64,000 bases of DNA, from positions 1 to 64,000 of the forward strand of contig CAJTNJ010000008.1 in the NCBI GenBank assembly GCA_910577565.1, given 5' to 3'. The position numbers and the translations under genes were made by a program. This document shows positions 34,687 through 43,955 of this stretch, one piece after another. Under the pieces are notes generated by a model. It searched no databases. It saw nothing but the letters and a program-made list of their open reading frames with translations, and was not told the origin of the DNA. This DNA is from an uncultured Oscillospiraceae bacterium (GTDB taxonomy: Bacteria > Bacillota > Clostridia > Oscillospirales > Ruminococcaceae). Position 1 is the stretch's first letter. Each line of letters begins with the position of its first letter.

Positions 34687-36894
34687 ATGGTAAAAGCACC
34701 AAGTAAAAAAATGAAATTCAAATTGAATATTGTAATTTTAGGATTGCTTGCTGTTGGATTTTTTATTCTGATTGGGCGGGTAATTTACATTGCTTGCTTT
34801 GCGGAAGTGGATGGCATTAAATATAGTGTAAAAGCTTATAATCAACAACTGTCTGCAGATACCGTATCGGCAAACAGAGGAACAATTTATGATAGAAACA
34901 TGACTCCTATTGCACAAAGCGCTACAGTTTGGACAGTTTCGCTCGCTCCAAATCAAATAAAAGACGAATCACAATTAAACAAAATAGCTTCTGCGCTTTC
35001 TGAAATTTTAGGGATTGATCGGGACAAAATAATTGAAAAGTGCAAATCAAAAACACAATATGAAATAGTCAAAAAAAAAGTTGAGAAACCTCAAAGAGAT
35101 CAGATACTTGATTTTGTAAACAGCAATAGAATTGCTGGAATCCATATGGTTGAAGACACAAAAAGATATTATCCAATGGGCAGCATGGCCGCTCAAACTA
35201 TCGGCTTTGTGGGCTCCGATAACCAAGGGCTGCTTGGAGTAGAACTTTCATATAACAGCGAACTTTCTGGGATTGCTGGCAAAGTAACTGGTGTTCAAGA
35301 CGCAAAAGGTGGTTCAATGCCCTATGAATATGAATATTACTATCCCGCTCAAGATGGAAATTCTCTTGTAATGTCAATAGACAGCACACTCCAACATTAT
35401 TGTGATAAAGCGCTTGAAGAGGTTATGCATGTAAGAAGACCAGCCAACAGATGTATGGCTATAATGATGAATGTGAATACTGGCGAGATACTTGCTTTGT
35501 CTGTAAAACCGGATTTTGATTTAAACGATCCATACACACTGCCGTCGGTTGCAGAGTATCCTGCTATTGAAGGTAAGTCGGATGGAGATGCAAGAACTGC
35601 TGTTTGGACAAACAAAGCTGTATCGGAAATATATGAACCTGGATCTGTTTTTAAAGTAGTTACGGGGTCTGCGGCGCTTGAAGAAGGGACAATGACTCTT
35701 AATAATAATTTTCATTGCAATGGGTCTTGTGTTGTTGACGATACTACTTTTCACTGTTGGAGAAGAAGCGGTCATGGTTCGCAAACATTTACCCAAGCAT
35801 ATATAAATTCTTGCAACCCAGCATTTGTCCAAATTGGTTCTTCGCTTGGCCCTGAGTTGTTTTTTAGATATTTTTCAATGTATGGAATGACCGAACGAAC
35901 TCAAATTGACCTTCCCGGAGAAACCGATTCTATATATGTTAGAGAAAAAGATCTTACACCGGTTTCGCTTGCTTCCGAATCGTTTGGCCAAACTGAGTCT
36001 ATAACCGCCATGCAAATGTTAACAGCTTTTTGTGCAGTTGTAAACGGCGGATATTTGAATACACCGCATGTTGTTAACCAGATAATAGACAGCAATGGAA
36101 ACATATTAAAAACTAAATCTTCCAATACTAAAAGACAGGTAATTTCTGACACAACATCTAAAACAATGGTTGAGGTTTTGGAAGCTGTCGTAAAAGGTAT
36201 AGATGGAGCTGGTACCAATGCGAGTGTTCCAGGTTATCGGATTGTTGGAAAATCCGGTACAGGTCAAAAACTTAAATATAAACAGCAAACAGGGCTCGAT
36301 ACATATGTAGGTTCATTTATAGGTGCTATTCCGGCCGATAATCCACAGTATGCTCTTATGGTTTTGGTTGATACTCCAACAGATGGAACTTATTATGGTG
36401 GTACGGTAGCAAGTCCGGTTTTTGCACAGATAATGTCAGAAGCGGCGCCATATCTTGGCATTTTGCCGGAATATACCGCTCAAGAGCTTTCGCATCTTAC
36501 AATAGCAGTGCCGGCTTGTGAAGGGCTTTTGGTTGAAGAAGCAAAAAACAAACTTGCTAAAGCTAATTTTACAAATGTAGAGGTTATTGGGTCGGGAGAT
36601 ACTGTTTTAAGCCAGGCTCCAAAGACAGGAAGCAACATTAACAGCTCAACCAGGATCATCCTTTACACGGACAACAAAGAACAAAAAAATGTTATAGTCC
36701 CAAATGTTATCGGATTAAGCCAGGCAGCTGCTAATTTAACACTTGCAAACAGTGGACTTAGTCTTGCAATTGACAATAGCGGAGTGCAAAGTCAAAAAGC
36801 AAGAGCAACGGCGCAGTCGCCTGAGGCCGGTGCGAGCGTTCCAAGAGGAACAGCAATTTCAGTGCAATTTCTCACTAATGATGAAACTGGTTGA
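34687..36894 (+). CDS. Penicillin-binding protein 2 (FtsI/SpoVD type) with PASTA domains
   Basis: 735 residues. One N-terminal membrane segment (about 12-36), a dimerisation region (NRGTIYDRNMTPIAQSA), then a class B transpeptidase domain with Ser320 in GSVFK, SCN at 375 and KSG at 522, so all three catalytic motifs are present. Two PASTA units close the protein (LTIAVPACEGLLVEEAKNKL... and VIVPNVIGLSQAAANLTL...). It cross-links septal peptidoglycan. Clostridia often have ftsI or its sporulation paralogue spoVD here; PASTA domains occur in both, so I give no symbol. CTGGAGG precedes the ATG. Confidence 0.93.
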   Translation: MVKAPSKKMKFKLNIVILGLLAVGFFILIGRVIYIACFAEVDGIKYSVKAYNQQLSADTVSANRGTIYDRNMTPIAQSATVWTVSLAPNQIKDESQLNKIASALSEILGIDRDKIIEKCKSKTQYEIVKKKVEKPQRDQILDFVNSNRIAGIHMVEDTKRYYPMGSMAAQTIGFVGSDNQGLLGVELSYNSELSGIAGKVTGVQDAKGGSMPYEYEYYYPAQDGNSLVMSIDSTLQHYCDKALEEVMHVRRPANRCMAIMMNVNTGEILALSVKPDFDLNDPYTLPSVAEYPAIEGKSDGDARTAVWTNKAVSEIYEPGSVFKVVTGSAALEEGTMTLNNNFHCNGSCVVDDTTFHCWRRSGHGSQTFTQAYINSCNPAFVQIGSSLGPELFFRYFSMYGMTERTQIDLPGETDSIYVREKDLTPVSLASESFGQTESITAMQMLTAFCAVVNGGYLNTPHVVNQIIDSNGNILKTKSSNTKRQVISDTTSKTMVEVLEAVVKGIDGAGTNASVPGYRIVGKSGTGQKLKYKQQTGLDTYVGSFIGAIPADNPQYALMVLVDTPTDGTYYGGTVASPVFAQIMSEAAPYLGILPEYTAQELSHLTIAVPACEGLLVEEAKNKLAKANFTNVEVIGSGDTVLSQAPKTGSNINSSTRIILYTDNKEQKNVIVPNVIGLSQAAANLTLANSGLSLAIDNSGVQSQKARATAQSPEAGASVPRGTAISVQFLTNDETG

Positions 36895-36970
36895 TATGGT
36901 TTTTTAAAAAGTTTATAAAAATTAAAAATATTTTTTGGATTTATAATTATATTAAAAAGGGGGGGATATT

Positions 36971-38410
36971 GTGAAACTGGTTAAATTGTTGGAAGATGTG
37001 CGTTATAAAGGTGTAGTTGTTGATTCTGAAATTTCTTTTTTGACTTGTAATTCGAAAGAGGTAAAAAAAGGATGCCTTTTTGCATGTTTAAAAGGCGCAA
37101 ATGTTGATGGGCACGATTATGCAAAAGAAGCTGTGAGTTCTGGTGCTGTTGCTGTTTTGGTGGAAAAGGATATGGGACTGCCAAACCAACTGCTTGTTGA
37201 CGATACGCACAAGGCTTTTGGTAAAATTTGTGCCAATTTTTATGGCAACCCCGCTAAAAGACTCAAATTCATTGGTATTACGGGAACAAACGGAAAAACT
37301 ACTGTTACAAAGATAGTCAAGAATGTTTTGGAAAAGGAAAATAAAAAGGTTGGTTTAATAGGTACCATACAAAACGAGATAGGAAGCAAGATTATAGCAA
37401 CAGAAAAAACTACTCCCGATCACATTAACTATCAAATGTTGATAAAGGAGATGGCTGATGAAGGTTGTGAGTATGTTGTAATGGAGGTTTCATCTCATGC
37501 CTTAGAACAAAGTCGAATTGCGGATACACAGTTTGAAGTGGGCGTTTTTACTAACCTAAGTCAAGACCATCTGGATTATCATGGTACCATGGAAAATTAT
37601 TATCAAGCAAAGAAAAAATTATTTGATGCAAGTGATTGTTCGATTGTTTGCGTGGATGATGAATATGGCAAGAGGCTTTCAGAAGAAATAGATAAAAAAG
37701 TTATGACTTTCACAGCTAAAGATTTAAGTGCAAATTTTAAAGCCAAAGATATCAAGATGTATGTGGAAGGTGTAGACTTTAGGCTTGTTGGCGAAGGATT
37801 GAATGAAAAAATTCACTTTTCAACGCCCGGGTTATTTTCAGTTCATAACGCAATGACAGCAGAGCTGGTTTGCATAGCGCTTGGTTTTGATGCCAACAAA
37901 TCAGCAGCCAGCATAGCAAGCTGCAAGCCAATAAAAGGCAGAAGTGAGAGAATACCTACCAAAAGGAATTTTCATATAATATGTGATTATGCACACTCTC
38001 CCGATGGCCTTAAAAATATTTTGGATTCCATTCACAGCTATAGTAAAGGCAGAGTAGTAGCTTTGTTTGGTTGTGGCGGAGATAGAGATAAGACAAAAAG
38101 GCCCATCATGGGGGAAGTGGCGGCTAAAAATGCGGATTTTTTAATAGTTACTTCGGATAATCCGAGAACAGAGGATCCAGATTCTATTATAGACGATATA
38201 ATGGTAGGGGTTGAAAAAATAAAAACACCATATATTAGAATTACTGATAGAAAAAAAGCGATAAAATATGCAATTGAAAACGCAAAAACAGATGACATAA
38301 TATTGCTTGCAGGCAAAGGACATGAAGATTATCAGGTGATTGGTAAAGAAAAAATTGATTTCGATGAGCGCGATGTTGTGAGAGATATTCTTGAGAGTTT
38401 AGATAGATAA
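36971..38410 (+). CDS. murE: UDP-MurNAc-tripeptide synthetase (meso-DAP adding)
   Basis: 479 residues from GTG 36971, after a run of G that serves as ribosome binding site. It adds the third amino acid to UDP-MurNAc-L-Ala-D-Glu. ATP site GITGTNGKTT; YVVMEVSSHALEQSRI; FTNLSQDHLDYHGTMENYY; and DNPRTEDP at about 396. The DNPR motif marks enzymes that add meso-diaminopimelate, so the wall should be of the meso-DAP type. Third Mur ligase step is present although murD, the preceding step, is not in the cluster. Confidence 0.95.
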   Translation: MKLVKLLEDVRYKGVVVDSEISFLTCNSKEVKKGCLFACLKGANVDGHDYAKEAVSSGAVAVLVEKDMGLPNQLLVDDTHKAFGKICANFYGNPAKRLKFIGITGTNGKTTVTKIVKNVLEKENKKVGLIGTIQNEIGSKIIATEKTTPDHINYQMLIKEMADEGCEYVVMEVSSHALEQSRIADTQFEVGVFTNLSQDHLDYHGTMENYYQAKKKLFDASDCSIVCVDDEYGKRLSEEIDKKVMTFTAKDLSANFKAKDIKMYVEGVDFRLVGEGLNEKIHFSTPGLFSVHNAMTAELVCIALGFDANKSAASIASCKPIKGRSERIPTKRNFHIICDYAHSPDGLKNILDSIHSYSKGRVVALFGCGGDRDKTKRPIMGEVAAKNADFLIVTSDNPRTEDPDSIIDDIMVGVEKIKTPYIRITDRKKAIKYAIENAKTDDIILLAGKGHEDYQVIGKEKIDFDERDVVRDILESLDR

Positions 38411-38447
38411 ATTTCTAAAAATAAGAATTTTTATAGGAGAAAATAAA

Positions 38448-39821
38448 ATGGATCGGTTGAGCATTAACGATATTATAAAAGCAGTGAGTGGCATTGGTAA
38501 GAATATAAAAGAAAAAACTATAGATAATATAGTAATAGATGACCGAAAAGTTACGCAAAACTGCATTTTTGTTGCAATCAAAGGCGAGCGTTTTGATGGA
38601 CATGATTTTATAGAATCGGCAATTGACAAAGGAGTTGCTGCTGTAATAACCGAAAGAGAAATTCCACTAATACCTCAAATTGTTGTTGAGGATACAAAAA
38701 GGGCTCTTCTTGATATTGCATCATTTAACAGATCGAGGTTTTCCGGCATGGTCGTTGGCGTTACGGGGAGTGTTGGAAAAACAACGGCAAAAGATATGAT
38801 TGCAAAGGTTTTGTCGTTAAAAATGCATGTTTTAAAGACACAAGGCAACTTAAACAACGCAATAGGTTTGTCAAGAACGCTTTTTGGCTTAGACTCTTCT
38901 CACCAAGCTGCTGTAATAGAGATGGGAATGTCAAATTCAGGTGAAATCTCGGCGCTTAGTCAGACATCAAAGCCAACCGTAGGAATAATCACCAATATAG
39001 GTGTTTCGCATATAGAAAATCTAGGGTCAAGAGATGAAATTTTAAAGTCTAAACTGGAGATACTTGACGGCATGTCGGAATCGTCACCGCTTATTGTTGG
39101 TGGGGACAATGACAAGCTGAAAAACTTAGTTCTTCCGCACAATAAGGTAATTAAGTGTGGCATAGAAAACGAAGAGTGCGATTATCGTGCTTTTAATATA
39201 GAAAGCAATGGATTTGATACAGAGTTTGACGTTGAATATAAGACAGGCAAAACACATGTTAAAATACCAACCATTGGAGAGCATAATGTTTTAAATGCGT
39301 TGTTTGGCTTTGCTGTTGGCGTTTTGGCAAAAATTGAGCCTGAACAAATAGCTGATGCTCTTTATACATATGAACCTACCGGTATGCGTCAAAACATTTC
39401 TAAAATTAATGGTGTTATTGTTATTGGCGATTGTTATAATGCAAGTCCTGATTCTATGCGGGCAGCATTATCCTCTTTGATGACTATACCCTGCAGTGGA
39501 AGAAGGATAGCAGTGCTTGGGGATATGCTGGAACTTGGGTCTATAGCCGAGTCTTCTCATATTGAAATTGGAGAATTGGCAGCCGGTTTTGGGGTAGATT
39601 TTATATATTGTTATGGCGATCTTGCAAGGTATATTTACAAAGGCGCTTTAAAATGCTGCGAACTTAATGATAATGTCAATAATGATAATATTGCATATTT
39701 TAATGACAAGGAAACTTTGGCAGTTAAATTAAGAGAGACTATAAAACCCGGAGATGCCGTTTTATTTAAAGCAAGCAGAGCTATAAAGCTTGAAGATGTA
39801 ATGCAGTTTATTTTCAAATAA
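38448..39821 (+). CDS. murF: UDP-MurNAc-tripeptide-D-alanyl-D-alanine ligase
   Basis: 457 residues. It adds D-Ala-D-Ala to the tripeptide precursor. Motifs: DDRKVTQNCIFVAIKGERFDGHDF, ATP site GVTGSVGKTTAKDM, GNLNNAIGLSRTL, IEMGMSNSGEIS, and DCYNASPDSMRAAL. Usual length. TAGGAG before the ATG; 37 bases after murE. Confidence 0.95.
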   Translation: MDRLSINDIIKAVSGIGKNIKEKTIDNIVIDDRKVTQNCIFVAIKGERFDGHDFIESAIDKGVAAVITEREIPLIPQIVVEDTKRALLDIASFNRSRFSGMVVGVTGSVGKTTAKDMIAKVLSLKMHVLKTQGNLNNAIGLSRTLFGLDSSHQAAVIEMGMSNSGEISALSQTSKPTVGIITNIGVSHIENLGSRDEILKSKLEILDGMSESSPLIVGGDNDKLKNLVLPHNKVIKCGIENEECDYRAFNIESNGFDTEFDVEYKTGKTHVKIPTIGEHNVLNALFGFAVGVLAKIEPEQIADALYTYEPTGMRQNISKINGVIVIGDCYNASPDSMRAALSSLMTIPCSGRRIAVLGDMLELGSIAESSHIEIGELAAGFGVDFIYCYGDLARYIYKGALKCCELNDNVNNDNIAYFNDKETLAVKLRETIKPGDAVLFKASRAIKLEDVMQFIFK

Positions 39822-39862
39822 GTTGTGTTTTAATCACATATATTGAAAGGACGAAAAAGATT

Positions 39863-40873
39863 ATGAGTTGGACATCAGGCTTAATTGCAATTTTATTATC
39901 TTTTTTCACAACATCGCTTCTTGGAATATTGATATTGCCAATATTAAAGAAGCTAAAATGCGGCCAGTCGATAAAAGAAATTGGGCCAACCTGGCATGAA
40001 TATAAAAGTGGAACACCTACAATGGGAGGCATACTTTTCATTATAGGAATAATTTTTGCTGTTTTGGTAAGTTACTTTATGTTGCAGTCGTCAGAGGTTT
40101 CAACTGTTATTGATACTCAAAATTCAATTAGATTATGGGCCGGCATTTTATGCGCGCTGGGTTTTGGTTTAATAGGTCTTATAGATGATTATATTAAGGT
40201 GATAAAGAAAAGAAATAAGGGACTTTCAGCACTTCAAAAAACCGTTTTGCAGTTTATAATTGCAATAACTTATTTTTTGACAATGATGATGAGTGGTTCT
40301 ATAACCACAATAGTTGATATTCCTTTTGCGGGGCAAATAGATTTTGGTTGGTTTTATTATATAATTGGCATTTTTGGGATTTATGGTGTGGTTAACGCTG
40401 TAAATTTAACTGATGGTATAGACGGCCTCGCAGGTTCGGTAACCGCCGTGTATGGGATAATACTTATGGTTATGTCGAGCTTTTTGCATATGTACACCAT
40501 GCATATTTTGGCGGCTGCGCTTTGTGGAGGTTGTCTTGGCTTTTTGATTTGGAATTTTTATCCTGCGAAGGTATTTATGGGAGACACAGGGTCTATGTTT
40601 CTCGGAGGGTTGGTTGTAGCGCTTGGGTTTGGCATAGACCAGCCGATATTTATATTGATAGTCGGAATAGTATATATTGTTGAAGCACTTTCGGTCGTAA
40701 TTCAAGTTATAAGCTTTAAACTCACTGGCAAACGCGTATTTAAGATGAGCCCAATACACCATCATTTTGAGATGTGTGGTTGGAGTGAAGTGAAAATAGT
40801 CTCAGTGTTTTCGCTATTTACTGCTGTTTTTGGGATTATAGGAATTTTGCTTTTGGTGTTTGGAATATTATAA
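39863..40873 (+). CDS. mraY: Phospho-MurNAc-pentapeptide transferase
   Basis: 336 residues, about ten membrane segments. It moves phospho-MurNAc-pentapeptide to undecaprenyl phosphate, making lipid I. Motifs: KSGTPTMGGILFI, the Asp pair GLIDDYIKV, LTDGIDGLAGS, GDTGSMFLGG, and the loop SPIHHHFEMCGWSE. AAAGGAC before the ATG. In most relatives murD follows; here ftsW follows directly. Confidence 0.96.
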   Translation: MSWTSGLIAILLSFFTTSLLGILILPILKKLKCGQSIKEIGPTWHEYKSGTPTMGGILFIIGIIFAVLVSYFMLQSSEVSTVIDTQNSIRLWAGILCALGFGLIGLIDDYIKVIKKRNKGLSALQKTVLQFIIAITYFLTMMMSGSITTIVDIPFAGQIDFGWFYYIIGIFGIYGVVNAVNLTDGIDGLAGSVTAVYGIILMVMSSFLHMYTMHILAAALCGGCLGFLIWNFYPAKVFMGDTGSMFLGGLVVALGFGIDQPIFILIVGIVYIVEALSVVIQVISFKLTGKRVFKMSPIHHHFEMCGWSEVKIVSVFSLFTAVFGIIGILLLVFGIL

Positions 40874-40921
40874 TTATAAAGTTTTGTTAGAAAAAGTTAG
40901 TTTGTTAAGAGGAGCAAAGCA

Positions 40922-42142
40922 ATGAGAGAAAAAATTGATGTTGGTTCTTATAAGTCTAAAAGAGGCAGAAATGTTGGTGTTGAAAAAAGAATGGATCCTA
41001 TATTTTTGATACTTGTTTTTGTGCTGCTCGCTTTTGGACTTGTTATGCTTTTTTCTGCAAGCTTTGCCAGAGCCTATTATTATGAAAACGGAAACAGTTT
41101 CTTTTATATATCAAGGCAGGCAATTCACGCAATTATAGGCGTTGTGGGCATGTTTATAATTTCAAAGATAGACTATCATAGATATAGAAAATTTGCCTTT
41201 CCTCTTTTTATATTTGCATTGTTTTTGCTAGTTGCTGTTTTGTTTATGAAGGGTGATGAAAACGGAATAAAAAGGTGGATTAATCTTGGACCGATAGGAC
41301 AGTTTCAGCCGTCTGAGCTTATGAAGTTTGCCATAATTTTGTTGTTTGCTTCTATAATTGCCGCAAATTATAACAAGATGAAGACATTTAGTTTTGGCGT
41401 TTTGCCATTTGTGACTTTGCTTGCAATAGTTATAATTTTGATGTATCTTGAGCCCCATCTGTCAGGAATCATTCTAATGTGTTCAATTGCGGGAGTAATG
41501 ATGTTTGTTGGTGGCACAAAGCCAAAGTATTTTTTTATTTTGTTTGCACTAGCGGGTTGCGCATTAATTTATATAATGTTTTTTAAGGGAAACTATATGA
41601 GTGGTCGAGCCTATTATTGGTTGCATCCTTTTTCCGACCCAAGAGATCAAACTATGCAGACCGATCAAAGTTTGCTTGCGATAGGTTCAGGTGGAGTATT
41701 TGGTTTAGGACTTGGTCAATCGAGGCAGAAATTTATGTATCTACCCGAAGTGCAAAATGACTTTATCTTTGCAGTAATTTGTGAAGAATTGGGCATAATA
41801 GGCGCAATAGCGGTTATATTGCTGTTTTTGCTTTTATGTTATAAGGGCTTTGAGATTGCTTCAAAATCTCCCGATAAGTTTGGTGCTTTGCTTTGTGTGG
41901 GTATAGTTGCTCAGTTTGGAATTCAAGCTTTGTTTAACATTGCTGTTGTTACAGCAACTATTCCAAACACCGGCATAAGTCTTCCATTTTTCAGCTATGG
42001 GGGTACTGCGCTTGTTATGCAGCTGTTTGAGATGGGTGTAGTCCTTAATGTTTCAAGATATTCATCTACGACAAAGCTTTATGGCGATTCTTTAGCCGAG
42101 AAAAAAAGATTTAAAAACAAGCCGGCACTAAATAAAAATTAA
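40922..42142 (+). CDS. ftsW: Peptidoglycan glycosyltransferase FtsW
   Basis: 406 residues, SEDS family with about ten membrane segments. It polymerises lipid II at the septum together with the class B PBP. Motifs: MLFSASFARAYY, FQPSELMKFAIILL, DFIFAVICEELG and FFSYGGTALVMQLFEMGVVLN, the strict SEDS signatures. AAGAGGAG before the ATG. The last 57 bases belong to the duplicated segment described at 42086-42664, but the gene itself is whole. Confidence 0.95.
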   Translation: MREKIDVGSYKSKRGRNVGVEKRMDPIFLILVFVLLAFGLVMLFSASFARAYYYENGNSFFYISRQAIHAIIGVVGMFIISKIDYHRYRKFAFPLFIFALFLLVAVLFMKGDENGIKRWINLGPIGQFQPSELMKFAIILLFASIIAANYNKMKTFSFGVLPFVTLLAIVIILMYLEPHLSGIILMCSIAGVMMFVGGTKPKYFFILFALAGCALIYIMFFKGNYMSGRAYYWLHPFSDPRDQTMQTDQSLLAIGSGGVFGLGLGQSRQKFMYLPEVQNDFIFAVICEELGIIGAIAVILLFLLLCYKGFEIASKSPDKFGALLCVGIVAQFGIQALFNIAVVTATIPNTGISLPFFSYGGTALVMQLFEMGVVLNVSRYSSTTKLYGDSLAEKKRFKNKPALNKN

Positions 42143-42363
42143 TTATTTAAATATCCTAAAAATGGAGGGAAAGCACACATTGTGCTGCAGTTAATATGAA
42201 TATACTTTTTGCTGCCGGCGGTACGGCCGGTCATATAAATCCAGCTGTTGCAGTAGCTGATTATTTCAAAAGTCACAATAAAGATGCAAACATCAAATTT
42301 GTTGGCACATCAAATGATTAAAGTGGATTATGAATTTATTTCAATAAAATTGTGTGGATCTCA
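42086..42363 (+). repeat. Tandem duplication, copy A (ftsW end, spacer, murG start)
   Basis: This segment matches 42368-42664 almost base for base: end of ftsW, the spacer with TGGAGGG and the CACACATTGTGCTGCAG stretch, and the first part of murG. Copy A lacks about 20 bases inside murG and so is decayed, whereas copy B is decayed in its ftsW part. Confidence 0.92.
42196..42321 (+). pseudogene. Truncated murG start (41 codons)
   Basis: MNILFAAGGTAGHINPAVAV continues to residue 41 and stops at TAA 42319-42321. It is the N-terminus of MurG in copy A of the duplication, with the same ribosome binding region as the real gene. It includes the UDP-GlcNAc enzyme's first Gly-rich loop but cannot be active. 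It may still be translated. Confidence 0.88.
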
Positions 42364-42367
42364 TGTA

Positions 42368-42664
42368 GATTCTTTAACTGAGAAAAAAGATTTAAAAATA
42401 AACTGGCACTAAATAAGAATTAATTATTTAAATATCCTAAAAATGGAGGGGAAGCACACATTGTGCTGCAGTTAATATGAATATACTTTTTGTTGCTGGC
42501 GGTACGGCCGGTCATATAAATCCAGCTGTTGCAGTAGCTGATTATTTCAAAAATCACAATAAAGATGCAAATATCAAATTTGTTGGCACACCAAATGGTA
42601 TGGAATCAAAGCTGATTCCAAAGGCGGGTTATGAATTTGTTTCAATAAAATTGCGTGGATTTCA
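42368..42664 (+). repeat. Tandem duplication, copy B (decayed ftsW end, spacer, intact murG start)
   Basis: Second copy of the segment at 42086-42363, offset about 282 bases. Its ftsW part (GATTCTTTAACTGAG...) has lost the frame, the spacer is nearly identical, and the murG part is the working gene start. Confidence 0.92.
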
Positions 42665-43607
42665 AAGAAGGCCTTCTTTGAAAAATTTGGCAAGAAATAT
42701 AAGCGCAATATATCTGTTTGCGATATCGCCCGTCAAAGCGCGTAAGATACTTAAAAGTTTTAAACCCGACATAGTAATTGGTACAGGCGGATATGTTTCT
42801 GGCCCTGTTTTAATGCAAGCAGAAAAACTTGGAATAAAAACAGCAATACATGAGCAAAATGCATATCCGGGAATTACAAACAAAACTCTTGCAAAGCATG
42901 CGGATCTTGTTTTTTTAGCAGTTGAAGAAGCAAAACAAAAATTGCCGCCATGCAAAGCTATAGTTGTTGGCAACCCGGTAAGGTATAGTGTTTTGATAAA
43001 AACAAAGGCTGAGGCTCGAAAAGAGCTTAATATGGATGATCATTTTTGCATTTTGTCGTTTGGAGGGAGTCTTGGAGCTGTTAAGGTAAATGAGATAGCA
43101 GCAGATGTTATGCAATGGCACAATAGATTTGGAGAAATCAATCATATTCATGCGATGGGTAAATTGGGCATTGAGTGTTTTCCAAAAATGCTAAAGGATC
43201 GCGGAGTTGTGCCATCAAAAAATCCAAGACTTGATATCAGAAACTATATTCACGATATGGACACATGCCTTGCGGCGGCAGACTTGGTAATTTGCAGGTC
43301 CGGAGCATTAACACTTGCAGAACTTGAGGCGACAGGGAAACCGTCAATATTGATTCCATCTCCAAATGTTGCAGAAAACCACCAATATTATAATGCGATG
43401 GTTCTTCAAAAGAACAAGGCGGCAATAGTGATAGAGGAAAAGTCTTATAATAAAGATTATTTAATTGATATAATAAGGTCTTTTTATGAGGATAGACAAA
43501 AGCTGAAAATGTATAGCAAAAATGCTTCGAAATTGGCTATACTTGACACGGCCAAGAGAATTTATAATAATATAAATGACCTTTTAAACGAAGAAAGCAG
43601 CATGTAA
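42477..43607 (+). CDS. murG: UDP-GlcNAc:lipid I N-acetylglucosaminyltransferase
   Basis: 376 residues. It adds GlcNAc to lipid I, giving lipid II, on the inner face of the membrane. Motifs: GGTAGHINPAVAVA, GGYVSGPVLMQA, HEQNAYPGITNK, SFGGSLGAVKVNE, and the donor site CRSGALTLAELEATGKPSILIPSP. The start is the ATG of copy B of the duplicated segment; a decoy start with 41 codons lies 281 bases upstream. Confidence 0.95.
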   Translation: MNILFVAGGTAGHINPAVAVADYFKNHNKDANIKFVGTPNGMESKLIPKAGYEFVSIKLRGFQRRPSLKNLARNISAIYLFAISPVKARKILKSFKPDIVIGTGGYVSGPVLMQAEKLGIKTAIHEQNAYPGITNKTLAKHADLVFLAVEEAKQKLPPCKAIVVGNPVRYSVLIKTKAEARKELNMDDHFCILSFGGSLGAVKVNEIAADVMQWHNRFGEINHIHAMGKLGIECFPKMLKDRGVVPSKNPRLDIRNYIHDMDTCLAAADLVICRSGALTLAELEATGKPSILIPSPNVAENHQYYNAMVLQKNKAAIVIEEKSYNKDYLIDIIRSFYEDRQKLKMYSKNASKLAILDTAKRIYNNINDLLNEESSM

Positions 43608-43955
43608 AAACACAATATTTGGAAGTGCCAAAAAGTAGAATTTGAAGTATAATAAAAATGCAAGAAAAAATAAAGTCGAAAAAAGTATCAGGCCCTGATT
43701 TGTAGCTTTATATTTACACATCAAAGCGGATTCTTCCAAAAAATAGAAAATGTTTTAAACTGATGTTATTTTTTTGTTTTTAATATAATCAGCTCGATTT
43801 GTTAAAATTCCGTTATCAACATTTATATTTCATAGAATAACTCATTTTTTCAAAATCATTTATATTTAGTTTTTTAATTAAAATTGCATATTCACCGAAA
43901 ACTGCCTTTTAGCATAATATAACCTGTAATCCTTATATGACAGGGGTGACTGGGT
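43608..43955. other. Gap between murG and murA
   Basis: About 350 A+T-rich bases without a frame or a clear terminator. Such a gap is unusual inside a compact dcw cluster and may hold a promoter for murA-ftsQ; TATAAT-like runs are frequent but no good -35 is seen. Confidence 0.35.
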
